Both the position numbers and the translations under genes were made by a program. 64,000 nucleotides of DNA, from positions 3,179,001 through 3,243,000 of the forward strand of contig NC_016745.1 of NCBI RefSeq assembly GCF_000243075.1, read 5' to 3'. Numbering within the stretch: the first letter of the stretch is position 1; the number at the start of each line of letters is the position of its first letter. This DNA is from Oceanimonas sp. GK1. GTDB lineage: Bacteria; Pseudomonadota; Gammaproteobacteria; Enterobacterales; Aeromonadaceae. The notes below the pieces were generated by a model, which did not search any database, was not told the DNA's origin, and worked only from the letters and a program-made list of their open reading frames with translations. Positions 9,129 to 16,977 of the stretch are shown here, one piece after another.

Positions 9129-9748
9129 TGGCTGCTGCCTTCACTGTAATAATCATTCAGTACCATTTTCATGTTACACAGTATACGGGTTGGCTCGCCA
9201 ACATAGTAGCTGATGGCTTCCTGAGCCAAACGCTCAAACTCAGCAGAGCTAACATGCGGAAGTTGCAGTAATGCCTGAATATCCAATCGATCACGCTCAC
9301 TGAACCGGCCCAGCTTTGATATAGCCACGTCAACCGCACTGGCAACATAGACCTCAACATTGGGTACGCTGCTTTGAGTCATCAGTCGAATCACACGATC
9401 TTCATAATCTTCGTGCAATGGCCCTAAGGTCGTGTTGAAGCTGGTATCCAGCTCCAACATTTGCAACACCCCTTCTTCATTTGAATACACGTAGGCGTCT
9501 TCATTCAGAAGAGCGACAATATCAGATTTACTCGCATAGCCATGAGAGGCAACTTCAGCGTCAACATCTGCGCTGCCCCGCGCTTGAGTATGCACATGAA
9601 CTGCACAGCCACCAAAAACTATCACCTGAAATATCCCTTTACTCCCATCAGCAAACAATGGTTCCAGCACATCAAAAAAAGCCACCAAAGCACGCCCTAA
9701 TGCTGTTGCGGGCTGTATAGTTGGATACTCGCGCTTTTCTATCGACAT
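9125..9748 (-). CDS. DUF6036/AbiEii-like nucleotidyltransferase
   Basis: 207 residues. The N-terminal half has the minimal nucleotidyltransferase pattern: VFGGCAVHVHT, then RGSADVDAEV with the acidic D-x-D pair. Further on, DVAISKLGRFSERDRLDIQAL matches the SKL-R-ERDxxDI motif typical of AbiEii and DUF6036 proteins. Several members are toxins of type IV-like toxin-antitoxin or phage-defence cassettes that modify tRNA or other targets with nucleotides. It is the first gene of a two-gene unit with a 4-bp overlap. The fold assignment is fairly secure; toxin activity is inference. Confidence 0.7.
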   Translation of the reverse strand: MSIEKREYPTIQPATALGRALVAFFDVLEPLFADGSKGIFQVIVFGGCAVHVHTQARGSADVDAEVASHGYASKSDIVALLNEDAYVYSNEEGVLQMLELDTSFNTTLGPLHEDYEDRVIRLMTQSSVPNVEVYVASAVDVAISKLGRFSERDRLDIQALLQLPHVSSAEFERLAQEAISYYVGEPTRILCNMKMVLNDYYSEGSSQ

Positions 9749-9835
9749 AATCCCCCCCTGTCACTCGACAGACTATACACATAAAAATGATGAACCAGAC
9801 TCCCTCATGCAAGCGCGAAAGGTGGAGCAGGCCAG

Positions 9836-10930
9836 TCAATCCAGCCGCTTGTGAAAACGGCGGGCGGCCACCATCAGGCCGAGCAGGGTAAAGCCGGCCA
9901 GCCAGAGGGCGTCGGGGGCCAGGGTGGCAAGGCTGGCATCGCGCAGCAAAATGCCCCGGGCCAGGCGCATGTAGTGGGTGGCGGGCAGGGCCTCGGCCAG
10001 CCACTGGGCAATGATCGGCATGCCCTCGTAGGGGAACATGAAGCCCGAGAGCAAAATGGACGGCATCAGCACGAACACCGTCATCTGCATGGCCTGCAGC
10101 TGGTTGCGGGCCAGGGTGGAGATCACCAGCCCCAGCACCAGGCTGGCGGCAATAAACAACAGGGTGGCCAGCAACAATTGCAGCGGGCTGCCGTTCATGG
10201 GCACATCAAACAGGGCAACACCCAGCGCCACAATGATCACCAGCTGCACCAGACCGGCAAAAATGTAGGGCACGATTTTGCCAATCATCAGCTCCATGGG
10301 CGTGACCGGAGTGGTGATCAGCCACTCCAGGTTGCCCCGTTCCCGCTCACGCACCACCGCCAGGGCGGTAAACAGCACCATGGTCATGGTAAGGATCACC
10401 CCGATCAGCCCCGGAATAATATTCACCGCCGCCCGCTGCTCCGGGTTGAACAGCAGGGTCACCGCAAAGGGTGCATTAACCCCGGGTCGGGGCGGAATTT
10501 CCGGCAACGCCGCCTGGCGCAGCAGCGCACCGGCCAGCAGCGGATCCGTGCCGTCCACCAGCCACTGGCCCAGCGGCCGTTCATCCTGACGCCGGCGCGC
10601 CAGATCCGCCGGCAGCACCAGGGCCGCCCTCGCCCGCCCCGCCACAATGGCCACCTCGGCCTCGGCCGGCCGGGCCAGCCGCTCGGTAAAGATCACCAAA
10701 CCGCCGGCCTCCAACCGCGCCGCCAGTGCCCGGCTATCACCGGTTTGCGCCTGATCCACCAGCACCGCCGGAATATGCCGCACCTTGGTGTTGATGGCGT
10801 AGCCAAACAGCAGCAGCTGCAGCAGCGGCACCATGATCACCATGGCAAAGGTGAGCCGATCCCGGGACAGCTGGCGAAACTCCTTGACCATGATGGCCTG
10901 AATACGGCGCAGACGAACGGCGAGGCTCAT
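9836..10930 (-). CDS. ABC-2 type transporter permease
   Basis: 364 residues with one N-terminal membrane helix, a periplasmic domain (about 45-165) and five C-terminal helices, the layout of YhhJ/YbhR-type permeases. The segment AVVRERERGNLEWLITTPVTPMEL is the typical ABC-2 connector. It is the last gene of an HlyD-ATPase-permease operon: its start overlaps the stop of the ATPase gene by 4 bp. The complex probably exports drugs or another hydrophobic substrate across the inner membrane; the substrate cannot be read from the sequence. Confidence 0.85.
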   Translation of the reverse strand: MSLAVRLRRIQAIMVKEFRQLSRDRLTFAMVIMVPLLQLLLFGYAINTKVRHIPAVLVDQAQTGDSRALAARLEAGGLVIFTERLARPAEAEVAIVAGRARAALVLPADLARRRQDERPLGQWLVDGTDPLLAGALLRQAALPEIPPRPGVNAPFAVTLLFNPEQRAAVNIIPGLIGVILTMTMVLFTALAVVRERERGNLEWLITTPVTPMELMIGKIVPYIFAGLVQLVIIVALGVALFDVPMNGSPLQLLLATLLFIAASLVLGLVISTLARNQLQAMQMTVFVLMPSILLSGFMFPYEGMPIIAQWLAEALPATHYMRLARGILLRDASLATLAPDALWLAGFTLLGLMVAARRFHKRLD

Positions 10931-11853
10931 GCACTTGCCCCGGTGCAGCTCACAAACACGTCTTCCAGGCTGGGCCGCACGGGGGTCAGCTCGGCGTCAG
11001 CCAGGCGCGCGGGCAACTGCCGGCGCAGCCAGGCCACCGGCTGCTCGATGCGGCCATCCACCAGCACGCGCAGGCGCAACCCCAGCTGGGCGGCGGAGCG
11101 CACCTCGGGCAGCGCGAGCAGCGCCCGTTTCAGCTCGCGCAGATCGGTAGTGAGCACTTCCACTACCGTGGCGCCCAGGGTGTTCATCAGCTGCTCCGGG
11201 GAGCCGTCGGCCCGCTTAACGCCTTGATCCAGAATGGCCAGACCATGGCAGCGCTCGGCCTCATCCATGTAGTGAGTACTGACCACGATACTGGTGCCGG
11301 TGTCACACAAGTCGAACAGCTTTTCCCAGAAATCGCGGCGGTTTTCCGGATCCACCGCCGAGGTGGGTTCGTCCAGAAACAGCAAGTCGGGCCTGTGTAC
11401 GATGGCCGCCGCCAGGGCCAGCCGCTGGCGCTGACCGCCACTTAAGGAGCCCGCCAGCTGGCCGGACAGATCCGCAAGATCGTGAGTGGTCAGCAGCTCG
11501 TGAATGCGCTGCCGCGCCTGGCGGCCACCCAACCCCTGCACCCGGGCCACAAAGGCCAGGTTTTCCTGCACCGACAAGTCTTCATAGAGGGAAAAGCGCT
11601 GGGTCATGTAGCCCACCCGCCGGCGCAGGGCCTCGGCCTGCTGTGGCACCGGCAGCCCCAGCACCGTTATTTGGCCGTCGGACGGCAACAGCAGGCCGGT
11701 GAGCATGCGCAAACAGGTAGACTTGCCGCTGCCGTTGGGGCCGAGAAAGCCGTAGATGGTGCCGGCCGGAATGGCCAGGTCGAGGCGGTCGACCGCTACC
11801 AGCTCGCCAAAACGCCGGGTCAGCCCTTGAGTTTCAATGGCCAGCTCACTCAT
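10927..11853 (-). CDS. ABC transporter ATP-binding protein
   Basis: 308 residues. Walker A GPNGSGKST, Q-loop region [15 protein letters not shown], signature LSGGQRQRL and Walker B LLFLDEPTSAVDPE are all intact, followed by the switch histidine in VVSTHYMDEAE. The C-terminal 80 residues form the DUF4162-like extension common in YbhF/CcmA-type exporters. Middle gene of the three-gene export operon, with 4-bp overlaps on both sides. A diverged 112-bp relic of a homologous gene lies at 14731-14842. Confidence 0.9.
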   Translation of the reverse strand: MSELAIETQGLTRRFGELVAVDRLDLAIPAGTIYGFLGPNGSGKSTCLRMLTGLLLPSDGQITVLGLPVPQQAEALRRRVGYMTQRFSLYEDLSVQENLAFVARVQGLGGRQARQRIHELLTTHDLADLSGQLAGSLSGGQRQRLALAAAIVHRPDLLFLDEPTSAVDPENRRDFWEKLFDLCDTGTSIVVSTHYMDEAERCHGLAILDQGVKRADGSPEQLMNTLGATVVEVLTTDLRELKRALLALPEVRSAAQLGLRLRVLVDGRIEQPVAWLRRQLPARLADAELTPVRPSLEDVFVSCTGASA

Positions 11854-12806
11854 GGTGCCTCCGGCAACACTTGCGCCGGCACGCCGGACGGCAGCGTCAC
11901 CGCCGCGGCGGGCAGTTGCACCCGGGCCAGGTACATCAGCCGGCTGCGCTCGCCTTCACTGAGCGCATAATAAGGGCCGAACACCGGCTCGCTGGCTACC
12001 CAGCTCAGCCGCCCGCGATAGGGCTCGCTCACGCCTTCTACCCATACCCCCATGGCATCACCAATATGCAGCCCGGTGCGCGCCGGCGCCGGCACATACA
12101 CCTCGGCATAGGGCGCCGTGTCGGTTTCCAGCACCGCCACCACGGCCCCGGCCAGCACCCTGTCCCCCACCCGGTAGGGCAGGCTTTCCACCAGGCCATT
12201 ACGGCTGGCATCGATGGTGAGCTCATTCAGGCGAAAACGGGCCAGCGCCAGCTCGACCCGGCTGGCATCCCGTGCCGCCTCGGCGGTGTCTATCTCCTGC
12301 GTTCGGTTGCCCGCCTCGGTCCGTGCCAGCCGCTGCTCGGCCGCCGCAATTTGAGCCCGCAGGCGATCAAACTCCGCCTGTGCCCGGTCCCGCTCCGCTC
12401 GGCTGGCCAGCTGACGGGAAGTGAGCGCCCGCACTCGTTCAAGGCTTAGCCGGGCTTCCGGCAGCAAGGCTCGCTGCTGTGCCAGCTCGGCCCGGGCGGC
12501 AGCAATGTCTTCCGCCCGGCTGCCCGCCCGTAACAATGCCAGCCCTGCCTCGGCCTGACGCAGCCGCGCCTGCTGGCGGTTTACCTCCAGCTGCAAGCGT
12601 TCCGGGTTCAGCTGCACCAGCAGGGTGCCGGCCGTCACCCGCTCCCCTTCCGCCACCGGCTGCGCCACCACTCGCTCACTCACAGGCGCCAGCAGCTCAA
12701 TGCGATCCCGCTCCAGGGTGCCCAGCCAGGGCGCCGGCCCGGCGGGCTTGCAGCCGTTCAGCAACAGAGCACAGACGCACAGCAGCATGCGGCAGAAAAC
12801 AGACAT
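11850..12806 (-). CDS. HlyD-family periplasmic adaptor, predicted lipoprotein
   Basis: About 318 residues from ATG 12806 (MSVFCRMLL), which has GGA about 7 bp upstream; an in-frame ATG at 12818 is possible. The signal sequence ends in LLNGC, a lipobox. A biotinyl-lipoyl-like half-motif (APVSERVVAQPVAEGERVTAGTLL) is followed by a long alpha-helical hairpin rich in R, A, E and Q (about 75-190), and then the second lipoyl half (GLVESLPYRVGDRVLAGAVVAVLE). This is the YbhG/YhiI type of adaptor that links an ABC exporter to an outer-membrane channel. First gene of the operon with the ATPase and permease. Confidence 0.86.
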   Translation of the reverse strand: MSVFCRMLLCVCALLLNGCKPAGPAPWLGTLERDRIELLAPVSERVVAQPVAEGERVTAGTLLVQLNPERLQLEVNRQQARLRQAEAGLALLRAGSRAEDIAAARAELAQQRALLPEARLSLERVRALTSRQLASRAERDRAQAEFDRLRAQIAAAEQRLARTEAGNRTQEIDTAEAARDASRVELALARFRLNELTIDASRNGLVESLPYRVGDRVLAGAVVAVLETDTAPYAEVYVPAPARTGLHIGDAMGVWVEGVSEPYRGRLSWVASEPVFGPYYALSEGERSRLMYLARVQLPAAAVTLPSGVPAQVLPEAP

Positions 12807-12909
12807 AACGGATTCCATTGAGATTCATGGCTTCAGCTTAGCCGAGCACGGGCAGGAAGGAGTTGCGTGGGATCAGGGAACAGCGTTGTTGGTGGCGAAA
12901 AAATCTTAA

Positions 12910-12996
12910 TGAGCATATTTTTACTCAAAAAAGGCATAAAAAATAAATAGTGGGTGAAATATTGCTCATAATGATATTTAAAACTTATAATTGAGC
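12910..12996. promoter_or_regulatory. Inverted TGAGC/GCTCA repeats upstream of hipA-like gene
   Basis: The AT-rich 130 bp ahead of the hipA-like gene contain TGAG/CTCA arms (12910-12913 with 12924-12927) and GCTCA/TGAGC arms (12964-12968 with 12992-12996). HipB proteins repress their own operons through short inverted repeats, so these are candidate operator sites overlapping the promoter. The base composition is far more AT-rich than the neighbouring genes. Confidence 0.4.
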
Positions 12997-13025
12997 ATTA
13001 TTCTGCACATTTCATCGGTAACTCT

Positions 13026-14384
13026 ATGGTAACCCCTCTCACTCTGACCATTCAGATTTTCCATCATGGCCAATGGCATGATGCCGCCGAGCTGACCATT
13101 GAAAAGCCGCACTTGGGCAGAAGCGGGCCGGTGCGACTGGGGTACGAGTTCGATTATGCCCTCAAATACCAGTATCGTGACGATGAATATGCCTGCGGGC
13201 TCACCCTGCCGGTAGAGCTGATGATTCCACACGATGCCACAACCTGGTTCGGGTTTCTCGACGACATCATGCCCGCCGGAGCCGCCCGCCGTTATTGGGT
13301 TAATTTGCTTGGATTAAGCCATGCCACACCAGAAAAGCAGGATACCGAACTGCTTCACCATGGCACCATAGCGCCGGTTGGCAATTTGCGTATAAAGGAA
13401 TCGCTGCCTGTGTTGCCAGCCAACAGCACACTCAAACAACGACGCTTTGCAATTGGAGAGGTGGTAGAGCGCAACACCGATTTTCTGGAATATGCCCAAC
13501 AGATGGGGGCGGCAAGTGGAGGAGCCACTGGTGCCGGCGGCGAAGCACCCAAGCTGCTGTTACGCTGCTCGGACAAAGATGAAGTATGGATTGATACCTT
13601 TCAGGATGATGTGCATACGCCGGATACCCATTATCTGGTTAAATTTCCGCGCAATAACAGAGGAACCATCGATTGCGACATTCTGCGTGCGGAATATCAC
13701 TATTATCATGAGTTGCACAGCCTGGGCATCAGCACCATCAGCACAACCGGAATGAAGCTACTTGAAGGTGAGCGCTTTCCTTCACTCTGGTTACCTCGCT
13801 TCGACGTGGCCATGCGTGAGGGCGAGCTCACCCGTTATGGGTTGGAGTCGGTATATTCGGTACTTCACAAGGCACCAGGCAGTTATCTGAAGCACCAGGA
13901 GGCATTACGCTGCCTGGTTAAATTGCTGGAGCAGCAATACCGGGTTGTAGAGCTGGAAGAAAGTTTTGATCGGCAGGCGTTTGTCATCGAGTGGATTAAA
14001 CGGGATTTGCTGAATGTGGCCTTTGGCAACTCCGACAACCATGGCCGCAACACAGCATTACTGAAAAAGCCGGCAGGTATCTGGCTGGCACCAGTCTATG
14101 ACTTTGCCCCCATGAAAGCAGATCCGGAAATGGTGCCCCGCTCCACCATCTGGGGGAGCCCGCTGGAAGAAGGCGGTCAGTATAACTGGCAGACCATTGC
14201 TGCCGAGCTTGCCGATTTGGCAGAGCCGGAGCAGGTGTTGAAAGAGCTGAAAGCGCTTGCCGGCAAACTGGTGGGACTAAAACAGCGGCTGAAAGCCAGA
14301 GGAGTGCCCGAAAGCATACTCAATATGCCGGTGATGGGGTTTGATTATCTGGACAACAAACTGAAAAGCTGGGGGTTGATTTAA
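13026..14384 (+). CDS. hipA: HipA-family serine/threonine kinase toxin
   Basis: 452 residues, near the 440 of E. coli HipA. The N-terminal subdomain (residues about 60-110: TLPVELMIPHDATTWFGFLDDIMP) matches the HipA_N pattern. A glycine-rich loop GGATGAGGEAPKLLL corresponds to the ATP-binding/autophosphorylation loop. The C-terminal kinase core has the catalytic NSDNHGRN and the metal-binding YDFAPM. In the family such kinases phosphorylate glutamyl-tRNA synthetase or related targets, causing growth arrest and persistence. The next gene encodes a HipB-like repressor, with a 1-base overlap (TAATG). The toxin-first order is the reverse of E. coli hipBA. Confidence 0.85.
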   Translation: MVTPLTLTIQIFHHGQWHDAAELTIEKPHLGRSGPVRLGYEFDYALKYQYRDDEYACGLTLPVELMIPHDATTWFGFLDDIMPAGAARRYWVNLLGLSHATPEKQDTELLHHGTIAPVGNLRIKESLPVLPANSTLKQRRFAIGEVVERNTDFLEYAQQMGAASGGATGAGGEAPKLLLRCSDKDEVWIDTFQDDVHTPDTHYLVKFPRNNRGTIDCDILRAEYHYYHELHSLGISTISTTGMKLLEGERFPSLWLPRFDVAMREGELTRYGLESVYSVLHKAPGSYLKHQEALRCLVKLLEQQYRVVELEESFDRQAFVIEWIKRDLLNVAFGNSDNHGRNTALLKKPAGIWLAPVYDFAPMKADPEMVPRSTIWGSPLEEGGQYNWQTIAAELADLAEPEQVLKELKALAGKLVGLKQRLKARGVPESILNMPVMGFDYLDNKLKSWGLI

Positions 14385-14707
14385 TGAACAAGCCCAGCCC
14401 CGCCGAACGAGAGGCCTTGTTAATCTCATTACTTTCCAGGTTATTTGGCGGAGAGATCACCGAAGGTGAGCTTTTGCGCACCCTGCGAAAGGATCTGCTG
14501 AAGATGTCGCAAACTGACTACGCCAATATGGTAGGCATTAGCAGACGCACTCTGTCCGACATCGAACGTAACACCGGCAGCCCTACACTTGCAGTGCTGA
14601 ACACCGTATTCAAGCCTTTCGGACTAAAAGCTGGCCTGCTGCCAAGAAACCCGGCTCTGATGAAAAAAATGCTGGCAGAAAATATACAGCCGCCCGGCAA
14701 TCCGTAG
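14384..14707 (+). CDS. hipB: HipB-like XRE-family antitoxin/repressor
   Basis: 107 residues with a central Cro/C1 helix-turn-helix ([29 protein letters not shown], split here by its turn), preceded by a helical segment and followed by a short tail. It overlaps the hipA-like gene by one base and should bind both the toxin and the operator upstream of it. The N-terminal 40 residues ahead of the HTH are longer than in E. coli HipB. Confidence 0.8.
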   Translation: MNKPSPAEREALLISLLSRLFGGEITEGELLRTLRKDLLKMSQTDYANMVGISRRTLSDIERNTGSPTLAVLNTVFKPFGLKAGLLPRNPALMKKMLAENIQPPGNP

Positions 14708-14730
14708 CTTATTGGAGCCCGGAGGCCTTG

Positions 14731-14842
14731 CCGGCTACTCAACCCCTGCACTCGGGCCACAAAGGCCAGGTTTTCCTGTACCGACAGATCCTCGGAAAGG
14801 GAAAAACGCTGGGTCATGTAGCCCACCCGCCGGCGCAGGGCC
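14731..14842 (-). pseudogene. Relic of an ABC transporter ATPase gene
   Basis: This 112-bp stretch aligns without gaps to 11521-11632 of the intact ATPase gene (constant offset of 3210 bp) with roughly a dozen differences. On the minus strand it still encodes [21 protein letters not shown], the Q-loop region. No Walker A or signature sequence remains around it. The divergence argues for decay of a paralogue or older copy rather than a fresh duplication. It lies just after the hipA-hipB module. Confidence 0.75.
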
Positions 14843-14949
14843 TACCGATGGAAAGGCTTGCGCCAAATCAGCACGGCATGCAGTTGCCGGGCAATCCGGG
14901 TAACATAAGGCGCCATACACAGCCCCCGCTTTCAAGGAAAGGAACACCC

Positions 14950-15747
14950 ATGATCATCACCCAGGAACTGCTCAGCCAAACCGATGCCCTCGCCCGCCAG
15001 GCCGGCGCCGCCATTATGGAGATTTACGGCCGGGACTTTGCCGTTGAGCAAAAACAGGACAACTCGCCGCTAACCGAGGCCGACGCCGCCGCGCACCACA
15101 TCATCGTCAACGGGCTGAAGGCACTGCCACTCACCGCCCCCATTCTGTCGGAAGAAGACACCGCCGGCTTTGCCGGGGCCGATGAGCAGGGGCGCTACTG
15201 GCTGGTGGATCCGCTGGACGGCACCAAGGAATTCATCAAGCGCAACGGCGAGTTCACCGTCAACATTGCGCTGATTGAGCACGGCAAACCGGTGCTGGGC
15301 GTGGTCTATGCGCCGGCCCTGGGCGTGGGCTATATGGCCGCACAGGGGCTCGGGGCCTTCAAGTACGAAGGCGACAAGGTGCCAGTGGCCATTGCCGTGG
15401 TTGCACACCAAGAAGGCCAGCCCTGGCGCGTGGTGGGCAGCCGCTCCCACGGCGGTGGCGAGCTGCCGTCCCTGCTGGACAAGCTGGGCGAACATGAGCT
15501 GGTGGCCATGGGCAGCTCGCTTAAATTATGCCTGGTGGCCGAAGGCGCCGCCGATGTGTATCCGCGCCTGGGCCCCACCTCGTTGTGGGACACGGGGGCC
15601 GCCCAGTGTGTGGTGGAGCAGGCCGGCGGCACCGTGGTGCAGCTGAACGGCGAACCGCTTTGCTACGCCAATACCCAAGAAGTGCTTAACCCGTATTTTC
15701 TGGTGCTGGGCAGGAATGACGTAAACTGGCCGGGGTTGTTTGGGTGA
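14950..15747 (+). CDS. cysQ: 3'(2'),5'-bisphosphate nucleotidase CysQ, first copy
   Basis: 265 residues from ATG 14950, with AGGAA about 6 bp upstream. Inositol-monophosphatase-fold motifs are present: metal-binding SPLTEADAAAH, EEDT, WLVDPLDGTKEFIKRNGEF and the C-terminal LWDTGAAQCVVEQAGG. CysQ hydrolyses PAP, the by-product of PAPS reductase and of sulfotransferases, to AMP and phosphate. A second copy at 57998-58795 shares about four fifths of its residues, and the last hundred are nearly identical. This copy stands alone upstream of the hydrolase-P450 operon. Confidence 0.9.
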   Translation: MIITQELLSQTDALARQAGAAIMEIYGRDFAVEQKQDNSPLTEADAAAHHIIVNGLKALPLTAPILSEEDTAGFAGADEQGRYWLVDPLDGTKEFIKRNGEFTVNIALIEHGKPVLGVVYAPALGVGYMAAQGLGAFKYEGDKVPVAIAVVAHQEGQPWRVVGSRSHGGGELPSLLDKLGEHELVAMGSSLKLCLVAEGAADVYPRLGPTSLWDTGAAQCVVEQAGGTVVQLNGEPLCYANTQEVLNPYFLVLGRNDVNWPGLFG

Positions 15748-15837
15748 GCATGCCCATCCCCCTGGTTGCGGGGTGTGCTCCTCTGCCAAATTAAGGTACT
15801 CTGTCCGCCGTTTTTTACCCAGCTCAGGAACCACGGA

Positions 15838-16977
15838 TTGGCCCGCATCAACCAGCGCCAGGTGTTTTATCTTCACGGCTTCGACCCGCGCGGAGCGAGA
15901 CATTACCACCGCCTTTATCGTGAGCAGGCCGCCTTGCAGGAAAAGGTAAACGGCCTGCACATTCGCGTATCGGGCCGCCGGCGCGGGCACGATCACAGCC
16001 ACCACTGGCAACTGGACACCGACAATACCCACACCCGTTACAGCTACCTGGGCTGGGATGACATTATTCGCAACCACTGGGCCAGAGGCTGGCGCGAAAT
16101 CATCGGCGATTTGTGGCTGTTTGTGTGGGCCTATATTTTACCCGGCCACATTCTGGCCTATGCCAAGGCTTCTCCCAAACAAATGATGGCCGGCTTCTAT
16201 CCTCTCTTTTATCTGTTGCTGAGCCTGCTCCTTTCCGGCTGGCTGGCCACCGGCCTGGCCGAACACTTGCCCTGGACTTATGCGCAAGTGCCGGCAGGCC
16301 TGGCGCTGTTTGCATTGCTGATGCACAGCAGCAAACGTCTGGGAGACAAACTGGCGGTATTCTGGCTGTTGCGCATTTACGCCTTTTCAACGCGCTGGGC
16401 CAAAGGCCGAATACCGGAGCTGGAGCCACGCATTCACGCCTTTGCCAGGCACATGGCGGACGCCATCAACGACGAGACCAACGATGAAGTTGTTATCGTC
16501 GCCCACAGCGTGGGCACCATGGTGGTGATCCCGGCTCTGGCCCGGGCCCTTGAGCAAATACAGGATCCAGCGCGGCTGGCCAACCGCCGTGTGGTGCTGA
16601 TCACCCTGGGGCACTGCATTCCACTGCTCAGTTTTCAGCCCAAGGCAACCGACTTTCGCGCCGCCCTGCAGCAGTTGGGCCACAACGAGCAACTGCTGTG
16701 GCTGGATTACACCGCCCCCACCGACGGCGCCTGTTTTCCATTGCTCGACCCCATTACCTCCTGCGGCCAGCAACGGGCCGCCAATGCCGGGCCCAAACTG
16801 CTCTCTCCGCGTTTTTTCACCCTTTATCACCCTGTTCGCTACAAAAAACTGCGCCGGGCCTGGTATACCATGCACTTTTTGTATTTGATGGCCACCGACA
16901 AGCCCGGCCCTTACGACTATTTCGCCTTTACCGCCGGCCCCGATGCCATCGCCACTCGACTGAAGGAGCGGTCATGA
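15838..16977 (+). CDS. Membrane-associated alpha/beta hydrolase-like protein
   Basis: About 379 residues from a TTG at 15838, with AGGA about 8 bp upstream; ATG 15766 would add 24 unlikely residues. N-terminal YLHGFDPRGARHYH and the nucleophile-elbow motif VIVAHSVGTM (G/A-H-S-x-G) point to an alpha/beta hydrolase fold. Two hydrophobic segments in the middle (residues about 115-165) suggest attachment to the inner membrane. It overlaps the P450 gene by 4 bp, so the pair should act together, perhaps on a lipid-like substrate. The substrate is unknown. Confidence 0.7.
   Translation: MARINQRQVFYLHGFDPRGARHYHRLYREQAALQEKVNGLHIRVSGRRRGHDHSHHWQLDTDNTHTRYSYLGWDDIIRNHWARGWREIIGDLWLFVWAYILPGHILAYAKASPKQMMAGFYPLFYLLLSLLLSGWLATGLAEHLPWTYAQVPAGLALFALLMHSSKRLGDKLAVFWLLRIYAFSTRWAKGRIPELEPRIHAFARHMADAINDETNDEVVIVAHSVGTMVVIPALARALEQIQDPARLANRRVVLITLGHCIPLLSFQPKATDFRAALQQLGHNEQLLWLDYTAPTDGACFPLLDPITSCGQQRAANAGPKLLSPRFFTLYHPVRYKKLRRAWYTMHFLYLMATDKPGPYDYFAFTAGPDAIATRLKERS

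Noticed and set aside
9851-11227. 458-codon plus-strand frame opposite the ABC permease and ATPase genes
   Set aside because: His/Gln/Arg-rich shadow frame; the minus-strand genes carry intact ABC motifs.
16698-16973. N-terminal extension of the P450 frame
   Set aside because: It lies inside the hydrolase coding region in another frame; ATG 16974 has a ribosome-binding site and a normal family N-terminus.
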